Part shown: piece by piece, positions 41,598 through 50,063 of the stretch
Layout of the letters: every line of letters begins with the position of its first letter
Numbering within the stretch: position 1 is the first letter of the stretch
NCBI RefSeq assembly: GCF_004367585.1
Contig: NZ_CP038015.1
Coordinates: forward strand, 3,230,001 to 3,294,000
Origin: Paenisporosarcina antarctica
Lineage (GTDB): Bacteria > Bacillota > Bacilli > Bacillales_A > Planococcaceae
Direction of reading: 5' to 3'
DNA: 64,000 nucleotides
Notes under the pieces: generated by a model
Seen by the model: only the letters and a program-made list of their open reading frames with translations
What the model was told of the DNA's origin: nothing
The model's database searches: none
Position numbers and translations under genes: made by a program

Positions 41598-41622
41598 GTT
41601 CCACATAGTAGAACATTGTTCC
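41598..41622. promoter_or_regulatory. Candidate IclR operator (GAACA-T-TGTTC)
   Basis: The palindrome GAACATTGTTC (41611-41621) is flanked by a second GTTCC (41598-41602), so that GTTC...GAAC and GAACA-TGTTC repeat. It begins 10 bp downstream of the minus-strand -10, a position for repression. KdgR-type IclR proteins bind related GAAACA/TGTTTC symmetry. Confidence 0.5.
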
Positions 41623-41631
41623 ATAAATTAT

Positions 41632-41659
41632 ATTATATCTTGTAAAAAATTAATTTCAA
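41632..41659 (-). promoter_or_regulatory. Promoter of the upstream aldonate operon
   Basis: On the minus strand -35 TTGAAA (41659..41654), spacer 16 bp, -10 TATAAT (41637..41632). It drives the KduD-like gene 190 bp downstream and, with few gaps after that, the run to rpiA. Confidence 0.6.
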
Positions 41660-41801
41660 TAGTTTTCTAACTTGTTTGACAATTATTTTTGTTGACCAAG
41701 TTATTTAAATTTTACAAAGTGAGAAAAGGGACTTATGATTATTAAGAAGTTTGTTGATAATCTTTGTTAAAAATATCTACAAACAAAGAAAGAGGTGTAC
41801 A

Positions 41802-42584
41802 ATGTCAAATGTGCAATCAGTAGAGCGGGCGTTAAAGCTTTTGGAATCGTTGTCAGAATATCCCGATGGAATTCAAATCACACGATTGGCTGAAAAAGTA
41901 AACTTGTCCAAAAGCACTGTACATCGACTTTTGGCAACGCTGATTAATATGCATTATGTCATTAAAGACCAAGAGTCGGAAAAATATAAATTAGGATATC
42001 GTTTGCTCTTCTTGTCCCGCAATATCATAAATAATATTGATATCATATCTATCGCAAAACCTTCTTTAGAAGAACTCGCTGAAAAAGTAAATGAAACAAT
42101 ACATTTATGCATACATGATATGGGCGAGGTTCTTTATATTGATAAAATAGAGAGTAGCCAAACTATCCGTATGTTCTCTAAAATAGGGAACAGAGCACCT
42201 ATGTATTGCACAGGCGTCGGGAAGGTTCTCCTTTCAGGTATGGATCAGGAAGAATTCAATCAAGTAACTGATAAAACTAATTTTATTGTTAAGACGCCTT
42301 CAACCATAACAAGCAAAGAACAGTTAAGTATCGAACTTGAAATTATCAGAAACCAAGGATTCGGACTTGATAATATTGAACACGAAGAAGGAATCCGCTG
42401 TATTGCAGCCCCTATTTTTGATTCAGAAGGCAAAGTAATTGCAAGTTTCAGCATTGCTGGACCTAGTAACCGCATTACCATGGAACTTATCAACAATGAA
42501 CTTATTGAGATTATTAAAAAAACATCTTTGGAAATTTCTCAAATAATAGGATATCAACAACACCGACAAGTAAGCAATGAGTAA
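41802..42584 (+). CDS. IclR-family transcriptional regulator 2
   Basis: A 260-residue regulator. The winged helix (SVERALKLLESLSEYPDGIQ, LAEKVNLSKSTVHRLLATL) is followed by the effector domain (TIHLCIHDMGEVLYIDKIES, NRAPMYCTGVGKVLLSGM, GFGLDNIEHEEGIRCIAAPI, GKVIASFSIAGPSNRIT). It is transcribed divergently from the aldonate operon, so it most likely controls that operon through the GAACA-TGTTC repeats between them. The ATG at 41802 follows AAAGAGGTG; upstream in-frame codons lack a site. It is closed by a perfect terminator. Confidence 0.9.
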   Translation: MSNVQSVERALKLLESLSEYPDGIQITRLAEKVNLSKSTVHRLLATLINMHYVIKDQESEKYKLGYRLLFLSRNIINNIDIISIAKPSLEELAEKVNETIHLCIHDMGEVLYIDKIESSQTIRMFSKIGNRAPMYCTGVGKVLLSGMDQEEFNQVTDKTNFIVKTPSTITSKEQLSIELEIIRNQGFGLDNIEHEEGIRCIAAPIFDSEGKVIASFSIAGPSNRITMELINNELIEIIKKTSLEISQIIGYQQHRQVSNE

Positions 42585-42591
42585 TTATTAG

Positions 42592-42634
42592 AAACGAAAA
42601 GACTGACGATTTACTGCGTCAGTCTTTTCGTTTA
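42592..42634 (+). terminator. Terminator of iclR2
   Basis: Perfect 17-bp arms AAACGAAAAGACTGACG and complement around an 8-nt loop, 7 bp past the stop. Confidence 0.85.
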
Positions 42635-42702
42635 ACGTTTTAGTTCTCTTCAATTGAAATAGCATAGTATTTGATTTCTATCTTTTATTTTTCACGTTAT
42701 CT

Positions 42703-43033
42703 TAGAATAAAAATAAGTTTACTTATAAACCCATTTCTATTGCAATATTAAGTTTTGGAGGGTTCACATGACTATTTCCGAAGTGCAAATCCAGTTGGTG
42801 CCAAAAAGATAGTTAAGTGTTCCAGCTAATTCGCTACTATAAACCCAACTTTAGATGGAAACTTTAAACAATGTCCAGCTATGTTAAAAATTTGGTTTTC
42901 AGCACCAGAAGCCTTTTCCTACAAAATGGCTTGGGCATGGATGGCCGTTCCCCTGCCTAAAGATCTCATTCTCGCAGTACTTGCCGGCTTGTTCGCCTTT
43001 AGATTAAGACCGATACTTCAAAAACAGAAATAG
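42703..43033 (+). pseudogene. Decayed second bioY
   Basis: The upstream AATAAAAATAAGTT, the leader GGAGGGTTCACATGACT and the last 147 coding bases correspond to the intact bioY. The middle is shrunken to about 120 bp: traces such as CAGTTGGTGCCAA remain, then stops (AGATAG) and deletions. The remnant ATG is at 42768 and the stop at 43031-43033. The promoter copy has lost consensus (TTTACT). No functional product is possible. Confidence 0.88.
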
Positions 43034-43099
43034 ATTAATACTGTACGAAAATACCCCCAGCTATCGGGTTCATCTCCGATAGCTGGGGGTATTTTTTTG
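42887..43099 (+). repeat. Direct repeat DR-right: bioY 3' end and terminator
   Basis: Partner of 14178-14390, 207 of 213 positions identical by eye, with 129 bp exact from 42971 to 43099. Sequence identity stops abruptly after the T tract on both sides. Confidence 0.93.
43051..43098. terminator. Duplicate bioY-type terminator, convergent with the helicase operon
   Basis: Stem, loop and T7 tail identical to 14342-14389. Its lower-strand reading also ends in TTTT, so it can stop the winged-helix gene that ends at 43128. Confidence 0.85.
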
Positions 43100-43127
43100 A
43101 TTTAAAGCCTTGCACAAAATATATTAT

Positions 43128-43910
43128 CTAACCAACATAAAGCTTCCTCAATCTACTAGCTTCCTTATGATTAAGTTCGTCTTCAAATCGCGGGTCAAAT
43201 TTCCCAGTCCATGTATTCCAAACCCGAATAAAAAAACTGTCCTCCGTACGGTCATGCAAATGGAATTCGAGACACACCACTCGTAAGCTCTCTTTCAGAT
43301 CAACCGAACAAATTTCTTCAATCAGTTTCTGACCATTCTCTACTAAAAATTCATAACCCGAGTCCTCTATCATCTGTTTGATGTGTAACTCATCCAGGTT
43401 CTTGACATCGACCAAGTCGGTTTCATTTTCAAACCGAAAATCCGGTACATTTCCGTCTTCATCAAATACATTGCGACTATAATCTCGCTCCAAAGATTCA
43501 TTATGGTAAGAGCTAAATGCAATTTCCACATGCTCTTCCATTGGATCATGCGCAAATGTACCTTTGGTTAAATGCATCGAGCCACTAGTGGTTAGTTGAT
43601 AGATGGTCTCTAATTTTTCAACCATCTTATTTTGCATCATTAACTCTAGCATATGCTCAACAAAAATGGTTTCAACCGTCAATAATTCGCTAATTTCATT
43701 CGCCTGCTTTACTTCCAATCTGTCCAATATTTTCAGAATCATTTTCATCAGTACATCCATTTGACTTCGAACAACCGTTTTCATCTGAATGTCCGCTAAT
43801 TGAAGAGGAAAAGTCCAGCTGTCGCTACCTAGCAAGCGCAAGTGGGATTGCTCTACTAACATGGCTGATATTTTCGACATTTCTGTCTCTACTTGTAGAT
43901 TTTTGCTCAA
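43128..43910 (-). CDS. Winged-helix-like partner of the SF1 helicase
   Basis: A 260-residue soluble protein I do not recognise. Residues about 60-125 look like a winged helix (MILKILDRLEVKQANEISEL, TVETIFVEHMLELMMQNKMV, LETIYQLTTSGSMHLTKG). The rest is acidic and ends with an FFIRVWNTWTGKFDPRFEDE segment. The start, TTG at 43910, is 4 bp after the helicase stop and its GGAAG ribosome site lies inside the helicase gene, so the two are translationally coupled and probably act together. Function is unknown. DNA/RNA repair or defence are options only by association. Confidence 0.65.
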   Translation of the reverse strand: MSKNLQVETEMSKISAMLVEQSHLRLLGSDSWTFPLQLADIQMKTVVRSQMDVLMKMILKILDRLEVKQANEISELLTVETIFVEHMLELMMQNKMVEKLETIYQLTTSGSMHLTKGTFAHDPMEEHVEIAFSSYHNESLERDYSRNVFDEDGNVPDFRFENETDLVDVKNLDELHIKQMIEDSGYEFLVENGQKLIEEICSVDLKESLRVVCLEFHLHDRTEDSFFIRVWNTWTGKFDPRFEDELNHKEASRLRKLYVG

Positions 43911-43914
43911 ACTA

Positions 43915-46900
43915 TCACTTCCTGCCTACGCTAGTTTCCAATTGTTTCAGTCCTTCATGTTGCTTCACTACTTTTAATACGTGTTGGAACATAGCCTTTT
44001 GCGATTCACCATGTGCTTTTTGTGTAAACATGTCCACGCTGCCCACAATCATTAGAAGTTCACGTGCCCTAGAGAGCGCTACGTTCAATCGTCGGTAATC
44101 CTTTAAGAAACCAATGTTCCCGTCAGGTTGATGATGATTGCGTACAAAGCTCAGGATAATAACGTCCATCTCCATGCCCTGGAACTTGTCCACAGTACCT
44201 GTTCTGCAGTGTAGATGCGGAAGGTTCAGTTCTTGACTGAGTAAGCGATTCACTTTCTTCACTTGCTCCCCGTAAAAACTGATGATGCCCACCTTTTTCT
44301 TCACAGTAGGATCCAAGAGACCTGTCCGTTTCGCAGATGCAGTAGCCTCGTCCAAGTCTAGCAATAATTCTCGGATTTGCTTCAGCTCAGCTGCATTGTA
44401 ATAGCTACGGCTATGCTGCTCACGTTCCTCTAAGAACCCTCGCTCATTGGGCATGTCGTACCAGAGAATATGCTGACCTCGTTTGAATAGCTTGCCATCA
44501 AGTAAGTGATCCCGCTCCTTGTTGGAATTGACTATACCGCAGGCCAATCCATAATTTTTCTCCTGGTAAAAAGGATTGATGGTTTCCATAATGTGCTCAT
44601 GCATTCGATATTGGATACGAAGCGTTGTTTTGCTATCTTCAGGTAAATCCTTAAATAAACGTTCAAAAATGGATTCCTTTAAAATCGATTTCAATTCGGC
44701 TTTCTCAGTTGGATCTTTTATATCCTCCAGCGTCTCATCCATCGTGTCCTGCCCAACTAAGGGAGGAAGTTGATGATGATCACCTACCAAAATGATTTTC
44801 TTTCCTTTTAACATCGGCAGTAGTAGCTCAGGTGGTGTTGCTTTTGAAACCTCATCGATAATAACGACGTCAAAATCGGGGTATTGGTTCACAAAATCTT
44901 TACTTGCTGAAATCGAACAAGTTACGCCAATCACATTAGCGTACTGGATGTATAACTTTTTAATTTCATCTAAATCGTATGCAGTTGATTCCTCCAACAT
45001 GCTCTTCCATTCCAAACGAATGTCATTAGACACTGAGAGGAATGTTTCTTTACGTTTCAACTCGTCTAATTGCAAGACCGTTTCCTTGTACGTAAATTGA
45101 ATTCTCTTCAGTTCATCTTCAACTTGAAGCGCCAAAATGACTGCCAGTTGTGACATTTGCTCTTTTAAAAAAGCTTGACTAGCTAGTTTAACGTCCATTT
45201 GTTGTTCCAATTGCACGATATCTTCTTGAAACTGAGTAATTTCTTGTTGTTGTTTTGAAACTTTTTCATTATACGAGTTCATGGAACGCACCAGTGAGTC
45301 AACAAAGGCATCTTCAGTTCCCATTTGCACAAGCAAACGTTGTTTTTCAGCAAACTCCTTTTTCATCTCAACTTCGGTTCCAAAGCTTCCTTTATGGTTC
45401 AAATTCTTGCGTAAATCCGATAAGACTATGTCCCATTCAGAGATTTCGCTATCCTTTTTTTCTACATGAGATTTCATATAAGTGAATTCTTCACTCAGCT
45501 CTTTTAAGCGCTTAGTCATTGCTTGTCCAACTGCTTCTTTCAGCAGCTCAAACGTCTGCAGTATTTCCTTTTTCAATTGCTCATTGTCACTATTGGTTAC
45601 GCGTTTACTACGACTGAAAGCATCTCTTGATTTTTTGGCAATCATCAGATTTTCATAAAACGTGGAGAGCGTCATCCTATCTGTCTGATTCAACGGTTCA
45701 CGGAAACCAAGCATTTTTTTCGCATAATCACGGAATTCGTCGACCAGTTCCTTTACGTGAGAATCTGTCACTTCGGACTTATTTAGTGGTGGATTCATCA
45801 TAATTTTCTTCGCCAACATTTTCATATTGTAATTCTGTGCATTCAGTTGCTGCTCGGCATAGTCTAACGCCTTTTTAAGGGTGTCATCCACTTCAGGCGA
45901 ACCTTTAAATGTTTGATTCAATTTTTCATATGTGAACTGCTGTTTTTCCAATTGACGTTTTACTGACAGTATTCCATGCGAATACGTCCACGATTCGTCA
46001 CCCATCAGTTCCTTTAAGTCAGCAAGTTTTTTGACGGTTGTCACTTCACTCATTCCAACCTGCACCGCTAGTTCTTTTACATGAATAGCCTTAAGTTTAC
46101 CAACCAGTACTTGACGATCAATTTTTTTATCCGTTAGGGTTAGCTCAGCATCGATGTACTTCAGTTGATTTTCAATTTCGTTCATTTCCAATTGAATCTT
46201 GGCCTGCATAGTCGAAAACTTGTCAGTTCCATTAAAGAGAGTCACTTGTTCTTTTGCGTTTTTATAGTGATTTTGCGCATCTTTCAAAATCTCACGAGCC
46301 GTTAGCACTTGAGCCTCGAATGCCTCTTTTTTTCGGTATGTCTCAGCCACAGTTGAATGAAGCGCTGATACTTCACGTTTCATGTGTTCAAGTTTAACTT
46401 CAGCTTCCCGCTTCTCTTCAAGCTGTAACTCTAGATGTACTTTTTCAGTCAAAAGTGTGTCCAGTGTTCCTTGTGTTTTTACAATGGCAATTTGAATAGC
46501 TGGACCATTTTTTTCAAACTGATTTACATGAGTTTGAATGGACGAAAGCGTCTGGTGTTTCCAGTACAATGCCACTTGTTCCTCGACAAAACGTTGGCCT
46601 TCTTCTTCAATGCTTTCAGTTCGCCCAATCCGTAAAATGCGGATTTCCTGATCAGTAAGCAATTTTCCGAGTGCGTTGTCCACAGCCAAATTGGACTGTG
46701 AAGCAACAAGCGTTTTTAACCCCATTTTCGCATGTTGATAACAAATTTCAGAAATCACCGTGGTCTTACCTGTTCCAGGTGGTCCTTGGATGACATATAA
46801 ATCCTGTGCCGCCATCGCACCTTCTACCGCTTGACGTTGGAAATCGTTAAGGTTTTGCTTGAAGGTTAAATCTTCCGGAACTTTCCCTTTTCGTACCGTT

Positions 46901-47754
46901 GGACGTTTCTCAAACAAGAGTTTTTCTAGGTTCGGATTGACAGCCCAACCGTTTTCTAGACGTTTAAAGCCATCCTTTAGGCGATTGATTTGCGCCATTT
47001 CTGCTACATTATCAAAAGCGAGCTTTCCGTTTACGGGTACTCTCCATTTTCCTTCTCTCGCCTTTTCTTGAAGATCTTTACCAAGTTCCACATCAATTGT
47101 TCGTTTTCCCATTTGGACTTGTACGACACTTCCGAGGTTTTGGTTCGTCTCGACCAATTTAACTGCTGATTTTCGATAGTATTTATCAAATCCGTTAGGC
47201 AGCTTCTGTAGCTCAAATGTTACTTTACGAAAATCTAGACTTATACGAGCGCTACGAATCCCGATTTCAAGTCTCTCTACATCTGCATTTCGTTCCATCA
47301 CACGTAAATAAGATTCCCAGCTTGAAATCCGTTTCTTTACGTACTCCGACTGTTCTGAAGCTATGGGTAAAGCCTGAATGATTCTGTATAGAGAAAGCGT
47401 CATTTCTGTTGATACAAGACCCTTTCGATCAAACGCCATCTTTGCTTTCATATGTCTATTATTGCCTAATTGCAAACGCTTTTTAGTCACATAGAAATGA
47501 GCGACCTCAAGTCCATTACCAATCCATTCGCACTCCATTACCGGGGTACCTGAAACTGTATCTGATTCTATATATAATGACACACGTTTTTGATTCACTT
47601 GGCCATCTGAAAGGCGTTCCATATGAACATTAAGGATCGGAGACGCATTTAACAAGCTAGTCATCTCTTCAGCCATTTTCGGTTTACTTTTTCTAAACCG
47701 GCTGCTCACGGACAAATTACACCGCGTTACATCCGAACTTTTAACCACACTCAC
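43915..47754 (-). CDS. Large SF1 (Upf1/DNA2-like) helicase with coiled-coil insertion
   Basis: A 1279-residue protein. After an N-terminal region of about 300 residues comes the Q-like motif NLNDFQRQAV, Walker A GPPGTGKTTVIS (324-335) and motif Ia VASQSNLAVDNAL. Then about 550 residues (about 400-940) are rich in charged heptads: a long antiparallel coiled coil. Walker B VIIDEVSKATPPE (about 965), motif III GDHHQLPPLVGQD, IQYRMHE, GTVDKFQGMEMDVIILSF and RRLNVALSRARE follow. The NTP-binding and helicase motifs are intact, so an ATP-dependent 5'-3' nucleic acid translocase is expected. GTG start with AAGGAG. Two-gene operon with the winged-helix-like protein. Confidence 0.87.
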   Translation of the reverse strand: MSVVKSSDVTRCNLSVSSRFRKSKPKMAEEMTSLLNASPILNVHMERLSDGQVNQKRVSLYIESDTVSGTPVMECEWIGNGLEVAHFYVTKKRLQLGNNRHMKAKMAFDRKGLVSTEMTLSLYRIIQALPIASEQSEYVKKRISSWESYLRVMERNADVERLEIGIRSARISLDFRKVTFELQKLPNGFDKYYRKSAVKLVETNQNLGSVVQVQMGKRTIDVELGKDLQEKAREGKWRVPVNGKLAFDNVAEMAQINRLKDGFKRLENGWAVNPNLEKLLFEKRPTVRKGKVPEDLTFKQNLNDFQRQAVEGAMAAQDLYVIQGPPGTGKTTVISEICYQHAKMGLKTLVASQSNLAVDNALGKLLTDQEIRILRIGRTESIEEEGQRFVEEQVALYWKHQTLSSIQTHVNQFEKNGPAIQIAIVKTQGTLDTLLTEKVHLELQLEEKREAEVKLEHMKREVSALHSTVAETYRKKEAFEAQVLTAREILKDAQNHYKNAKEQVTLFNGTDKFSTMQAKIQLEMNEIENQLKYIDAELTLTDKKIDRQVLVGKLKAIHVKELAVQVGMSEVTTVKKLADLKELMGDESWTYSHGILSVKRQLEKQQFTYEKLNQTFKGSPEVDDTLKKALDYAEQQLNAQNYNMKMLAKKIMMNPPLNKSEVTDSHVKELVDEFRDYAKKMLGFREPLNQTDRMTLSTFYENLMIAKKSRDAFSRSKRVTNSDNEQLKKEILQTFELLKEAVGQAMTKRLKELSEEFTYMKSHVEKKDSEISEWDIVLSDLRKNLNHKGSFGTEVEMKKEFAEKQRLLVQMGTEDAFVDSLVRSMNSYNEKVSKQQQEITQFQEDIVQLEQQMDVKLASQAFLKEQMSQLAVILALQVEDELKRIQFTYKETVLQLDELKRKETFLSVSNDIRLEWKSMLEESTAYDLDEIKKLYIQYANVIGVTCSISASKDFVNQYPDFDVVIIDEVSKATPPELLLPMLKGKKIILVGDHHQLPPLVGQDTMDETLEDIKDPTEKAELKSILKESIFERLFKDLPEDSKTTLRIQYRMHEHIMETINPFYQEKNYGLACGIVNSNKERDHLLDGKLFKRGQHILWYDMPNERGFLEEREQHSRSYYNAAELKQIRELLLDLDEATASAKRTGLLDPTVKKKVGIISFYGEQVKKVNRLLSQELNLPHLHCRTGTVDKFQGMEMDVIILSFVRNHHQPDGNIGFLKDYRRLNVALSRARELLMIVGSVDMFTQKAHGESQKAMFQHVLKVVKQHEGLKQLETSVGRK

Positions 47755-47967
47755 TGCGTTACACTCCTTACCCGATCAAACCATATCTTCCTATTGTAAA
47801 GGATTATCGCCCTCAAATCGACCGCTCATCAAGAAACCTTTTTGTCAGTTTTGGCAAATAAACCATCGCCACCTTCGAACACAGAGAAACGTAACTGATG
47901 TAAACCCGAACAAAGATTTCGTCGATTTCCGTTACGGGTGGTCCGTGTGCCTCCTCAATCGCGATGC

Positions 47968-48320
47968 TGAGGCCACTGAAAAAGTTAATTTATCATCTCT
48001 TAGCTTATGGAATAGTATAGGTGATTTCCGTTACAGCGCACTTTCATGTTTCGAAGCTAGCGTAGCGATGCAGAAACAGGCGGACGCGTTCCGCGGGGCG
48101 ATCGCCAAGCCTCCTCGTCCGCTTAAAAACTCTTGCTCCTGCGGTTACTCGTCGCAAACGAATTGTTCACAACTCGTTTCCTGCGGGGTCTCGTCTGTCT
48201 CGCTTTTCCCGCCGGAGTCGCCGCCTTTCACTACAATCACTTGTACATATATTTTCCTTTTTTCTAAAAAAAGGAAGGTTCCTTTATCTGTTCAAAATCT
48301 ACAGTATGTGCGAAAAGTAA
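47968..48320 (+). repeat. GC-rich intergenic repeat, copy C (long, two inserts)
   Basis: Begins GAGGCCACTGAAAAAGTTAA, runs through GTGATTTCCGTTACAG and CGGACGCGTTCCGCGGGG, and ends TTTCACTACAATCACTTGTA, ATATTTTCC and GGTTCCTTTATCTGTTCAAA. Compared with copy F it carries extra hairpin-like segments, TGTTTC...GAAACA near 48050-48085 and AAACGA...TCGTTT near 48157-48180. A truncated tandem piece (47925-47967) precedes it. Confidence 0.8.
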
Positions 48321-48330
48321 GACCTATTCT

Positions 48331-48548
48331 GTGACCATAAAATCGCCAGAACATAAAGATATAGAAGTCTTTCAAAGTAGTGAGGAATTTAAAGGAAAAG
48401 CGAAAGAATACATAGTGAGTTGAAACATAGACACGAGTATTATGTAGCATCATATGCAGGTCTATTTGGTATGAAGTTGCAAGGAGCCATAGAGATATTT
48501 GCCTTAAACCTCAAACAAATTCTGTCCTTAATGAAGGAATCAGAGTAA
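48331..48548 (+). pseudogene. C-terminal remnant of a DDE (IS1182-like) transposase
   Basis: One frame reads VTIKSPEHKDIEVFQSSEEF. After a frame change near 48400 it continues as ERIHSELKHRHEYYVASYAG and LQGAIEIFALNLKQILSLMK to the stop. This order (short tail, E-R-x-H-S-E-L-K-x-R-H, A-G-L, aliphatic N-L-K) is that of the end of IS1182-type transposases. The N-terminal four fifths are missing. It directly abuts repeat copy C. Confidence 0.55.
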
Positions 48549-48560
48549 GCAATACGAAGG

Positions 48561-48606
48561 AAAAGGCGACATCTCGTTCACAATCGAACGAGATGTCGCC
48601 TTTTTC
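48561..48606 (+). terminator. Perfect terminator-type hairpin
   Basis: 19-bp arms AAAAGGCGACATCTCGTTC and complement with a 6-nt loop and T5, 13 bp after the transposase remnant's stop; probably the old terminator of that element. Confidence 0.8.
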
Positions 48607-48689
48607 AATTTAAACACACCTATAAATTCTAATAACGTAAGTTTTTCAGTGCCTTACGCGATGCTCTCTGTGTTGTCACACCTGGACAC

Positions 48690-48745
48690 ACTTTTCCCGC
48701 CGCAGGAGCACATGTTTTTTTCGCCACCCTTCACTCCAATCAAAT
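48690..48745 (+). repeat. GC-rich repeat fragment, copy D
   Basis: CTTTTCCCGCCGCAGGAGCACATGT-type sequence ending CACTCCAATCA matches only the last quarter of copy A (1230-1268). Confidence 0.5.
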
Positions 48746-49094
48746 AACCGGAATTATTAAAAAATTCAAAGGATTACACATCAAATATTCGTGTATCATT
48801 CATCAAAAGGCATTTATGAAATTGATTCAACTATACGATATTCTCTAGTTAATTTTGATGCAATCTCATGAAAGTATTTAATAGAATCCACCCTAATTCT
48901 AAAGTATAAACAATTGTCAGCATTCTAATTACTACTAATTGACACTAAATTCTTTCTTTATAGAAGATAAAAGAAAATTGTAGAAGTTCCTGGCATTTCT
49001 AGAGTTTGGAGTATGTATTATATTCCTTCTTTCTGGTTTTTTGTGTAAAATTAAGAAATATCATGAACACTCTTTAATCGATGGAGGAGATTCT

Positions 49095-50063
49095 TTGAAA
49101 TTCAAAAAAGTATTAAAAGGCTTGTTCATTTTTATATTATTTCTAGTTGTATTTATGTTCTTGAATAATAGCTCTCTATTCACGAAGGAAAGGCAAACTG
49201 AACCATTCTTACTTGCACATCGCGGCCTTCCCCAAACCTTCAGCATGAAAGGGATCGAAAGTGATACATGTACAGCCGAACGTATATATGAGCCTGAGCA
49301 TCCTTACATTGAAAATACGATTCCATCTATGGAAGCAGCATTTGACGCAGGCGCCGATATGGTTGAACTTGATATTAAGCCCACAAAAGATGAACAATTC
49401 GCAGTTTTCCATGACTGGACTCTCGATTGTCGAACAAACGTTAAAGGAATGGTAGCCGATTATACTCTCGAGGAACTGAAAAAAATTGATATTGGGTATG
49501 GCTATAAAGATGGGGGGAAAACATATCCCTTCCGTGGACTAGGTATCGGTCTAATTCCTTCACTGGACGAAGTATTAAGGCAGTTTCCAGATAGGTTATT
49601 TTTAATTCATATCAAAAGTAATGACTCGAAAGAGGGAGAGCAACTAGCGGACTTCCTTTCAAATCTCCCAGCAAATCGACTTGAGCAATTAACGGTCTAT
49701 GGTGGAGATGAACCAATAGCCTCACTAAAAGACCGTTTACCAAAATTGCGCGTAATGTCGATCGAAACACTAAAAAGCTGCTTGCTCTCCTATATAGGCG
49801 TTGGTTGGACAGGTGTGATGCCTGATGAGTGTAGACATACCGAAGTACATATCCCTGAAAAATATGCACCCTGGATTTGGGGATGGCCCGATAAATTATT
49901 AAACCGGATGGATGCGGTCGATACAAGGGTCATTCTAGTTGCAGGTAATGGTAATTGGTCAGAAGGGTTTGATTCGGAAGAAGATATGAAAAGATTACCC
50001 ACTAACTATTCTGGTGGGATTTGGACAAATCGGATCGACCAGATTGCGCCGATTGTAAAATAA
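49095..50063 (+). CDS. Membrane-anchored GDPD-family phosphodiesterase
   Basis: A 322-residue protein. N-terminal anchor (about 6-26, VLKGLFIFILFLVVFMFL), then a glycerophosphodiesterase barrel: LLAHRGLPQTF, IENTIPSMEAAFDAGADMVE, LDIKPTKDEQFAVFHDWTLD, a long middle section and LIHIKSNDS. The catalytic HRG, E-x-D (VELDIKPTKD) and HD are present, while the N-T of the P-E-N-T equivalent follows a 28-residue insertion with two cysteines (SDTCTAERI, and a later LDCRT). Extracellular phosphodiester cleavage is expected. TTG start with GGAGGAGA. It is unlinked to the other GDPD at 7.7 kb, which is a lipoprotein. Confidence 0.83.
   Translation: MKFKKVLKGLFIFILFLVVFMFLNNSSLFTKERQTEPFLLAHRGLPQTFSMKGIESDTCTAERIYEPEHPYIENTIPSMEAAFDAGADMVELDIKPTKDEQFAVFHDWTLDCRTNVKGMVADYTLEELKKIDIGYGYKDGGKTYPFRGLGIGLIPSLDEVLRQFPDRLFLIHIKSNDSKEGEQLADFLSNLPANRLEQLTVYGGDEPIASLKDRLPKLRVMSIETLKSCLLSYIGVGWTGVMPDECRHTEVHIPEKYAPWIWGWPDKLLNRMDAVDTRVILVAGNGNWSEGFDSEEDMKRLPTNYSGGIWTNRIDQIAPIVK

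Larger units (their letters stand above)
41442..41801. other. Divergent control region of the aldonate operon and iclR2
   Basis: 360 bp between two divergent starts. It holds the minus-strand promoter and the operator-like repeats listed separately, an ATAGTTCCTCTATTA relative of the shared element at about 41499, and on the plus side TTGACA near 41676 with no clear -10. Confidence 0.5.
47755..49094. other. 1.3-kb repeat-rich spacer
   Basis: It contains a partial then a full GC-rich repeat (about 47925-48320), a transposase remnant, a perfect terminator hairpin, another repeat fragment (48690-48745) and an AT-rich leader of the next gene. Open frames over the repeat are artefacts of its GC-rich blocks. 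Confidence 0.6.

Noticed and set aside
43915-47754. Assigning the helicase pair to a named anti-phage system
   Set aside because: No nuclease, protease, TIR or other effector domain is visible and the partner protein is not one I recognise.
47941-48334. 129-codon frame over repeat copy C
   Set aside because: Coding potential comes from the GC-rich repeat blocks; no ribosome site.
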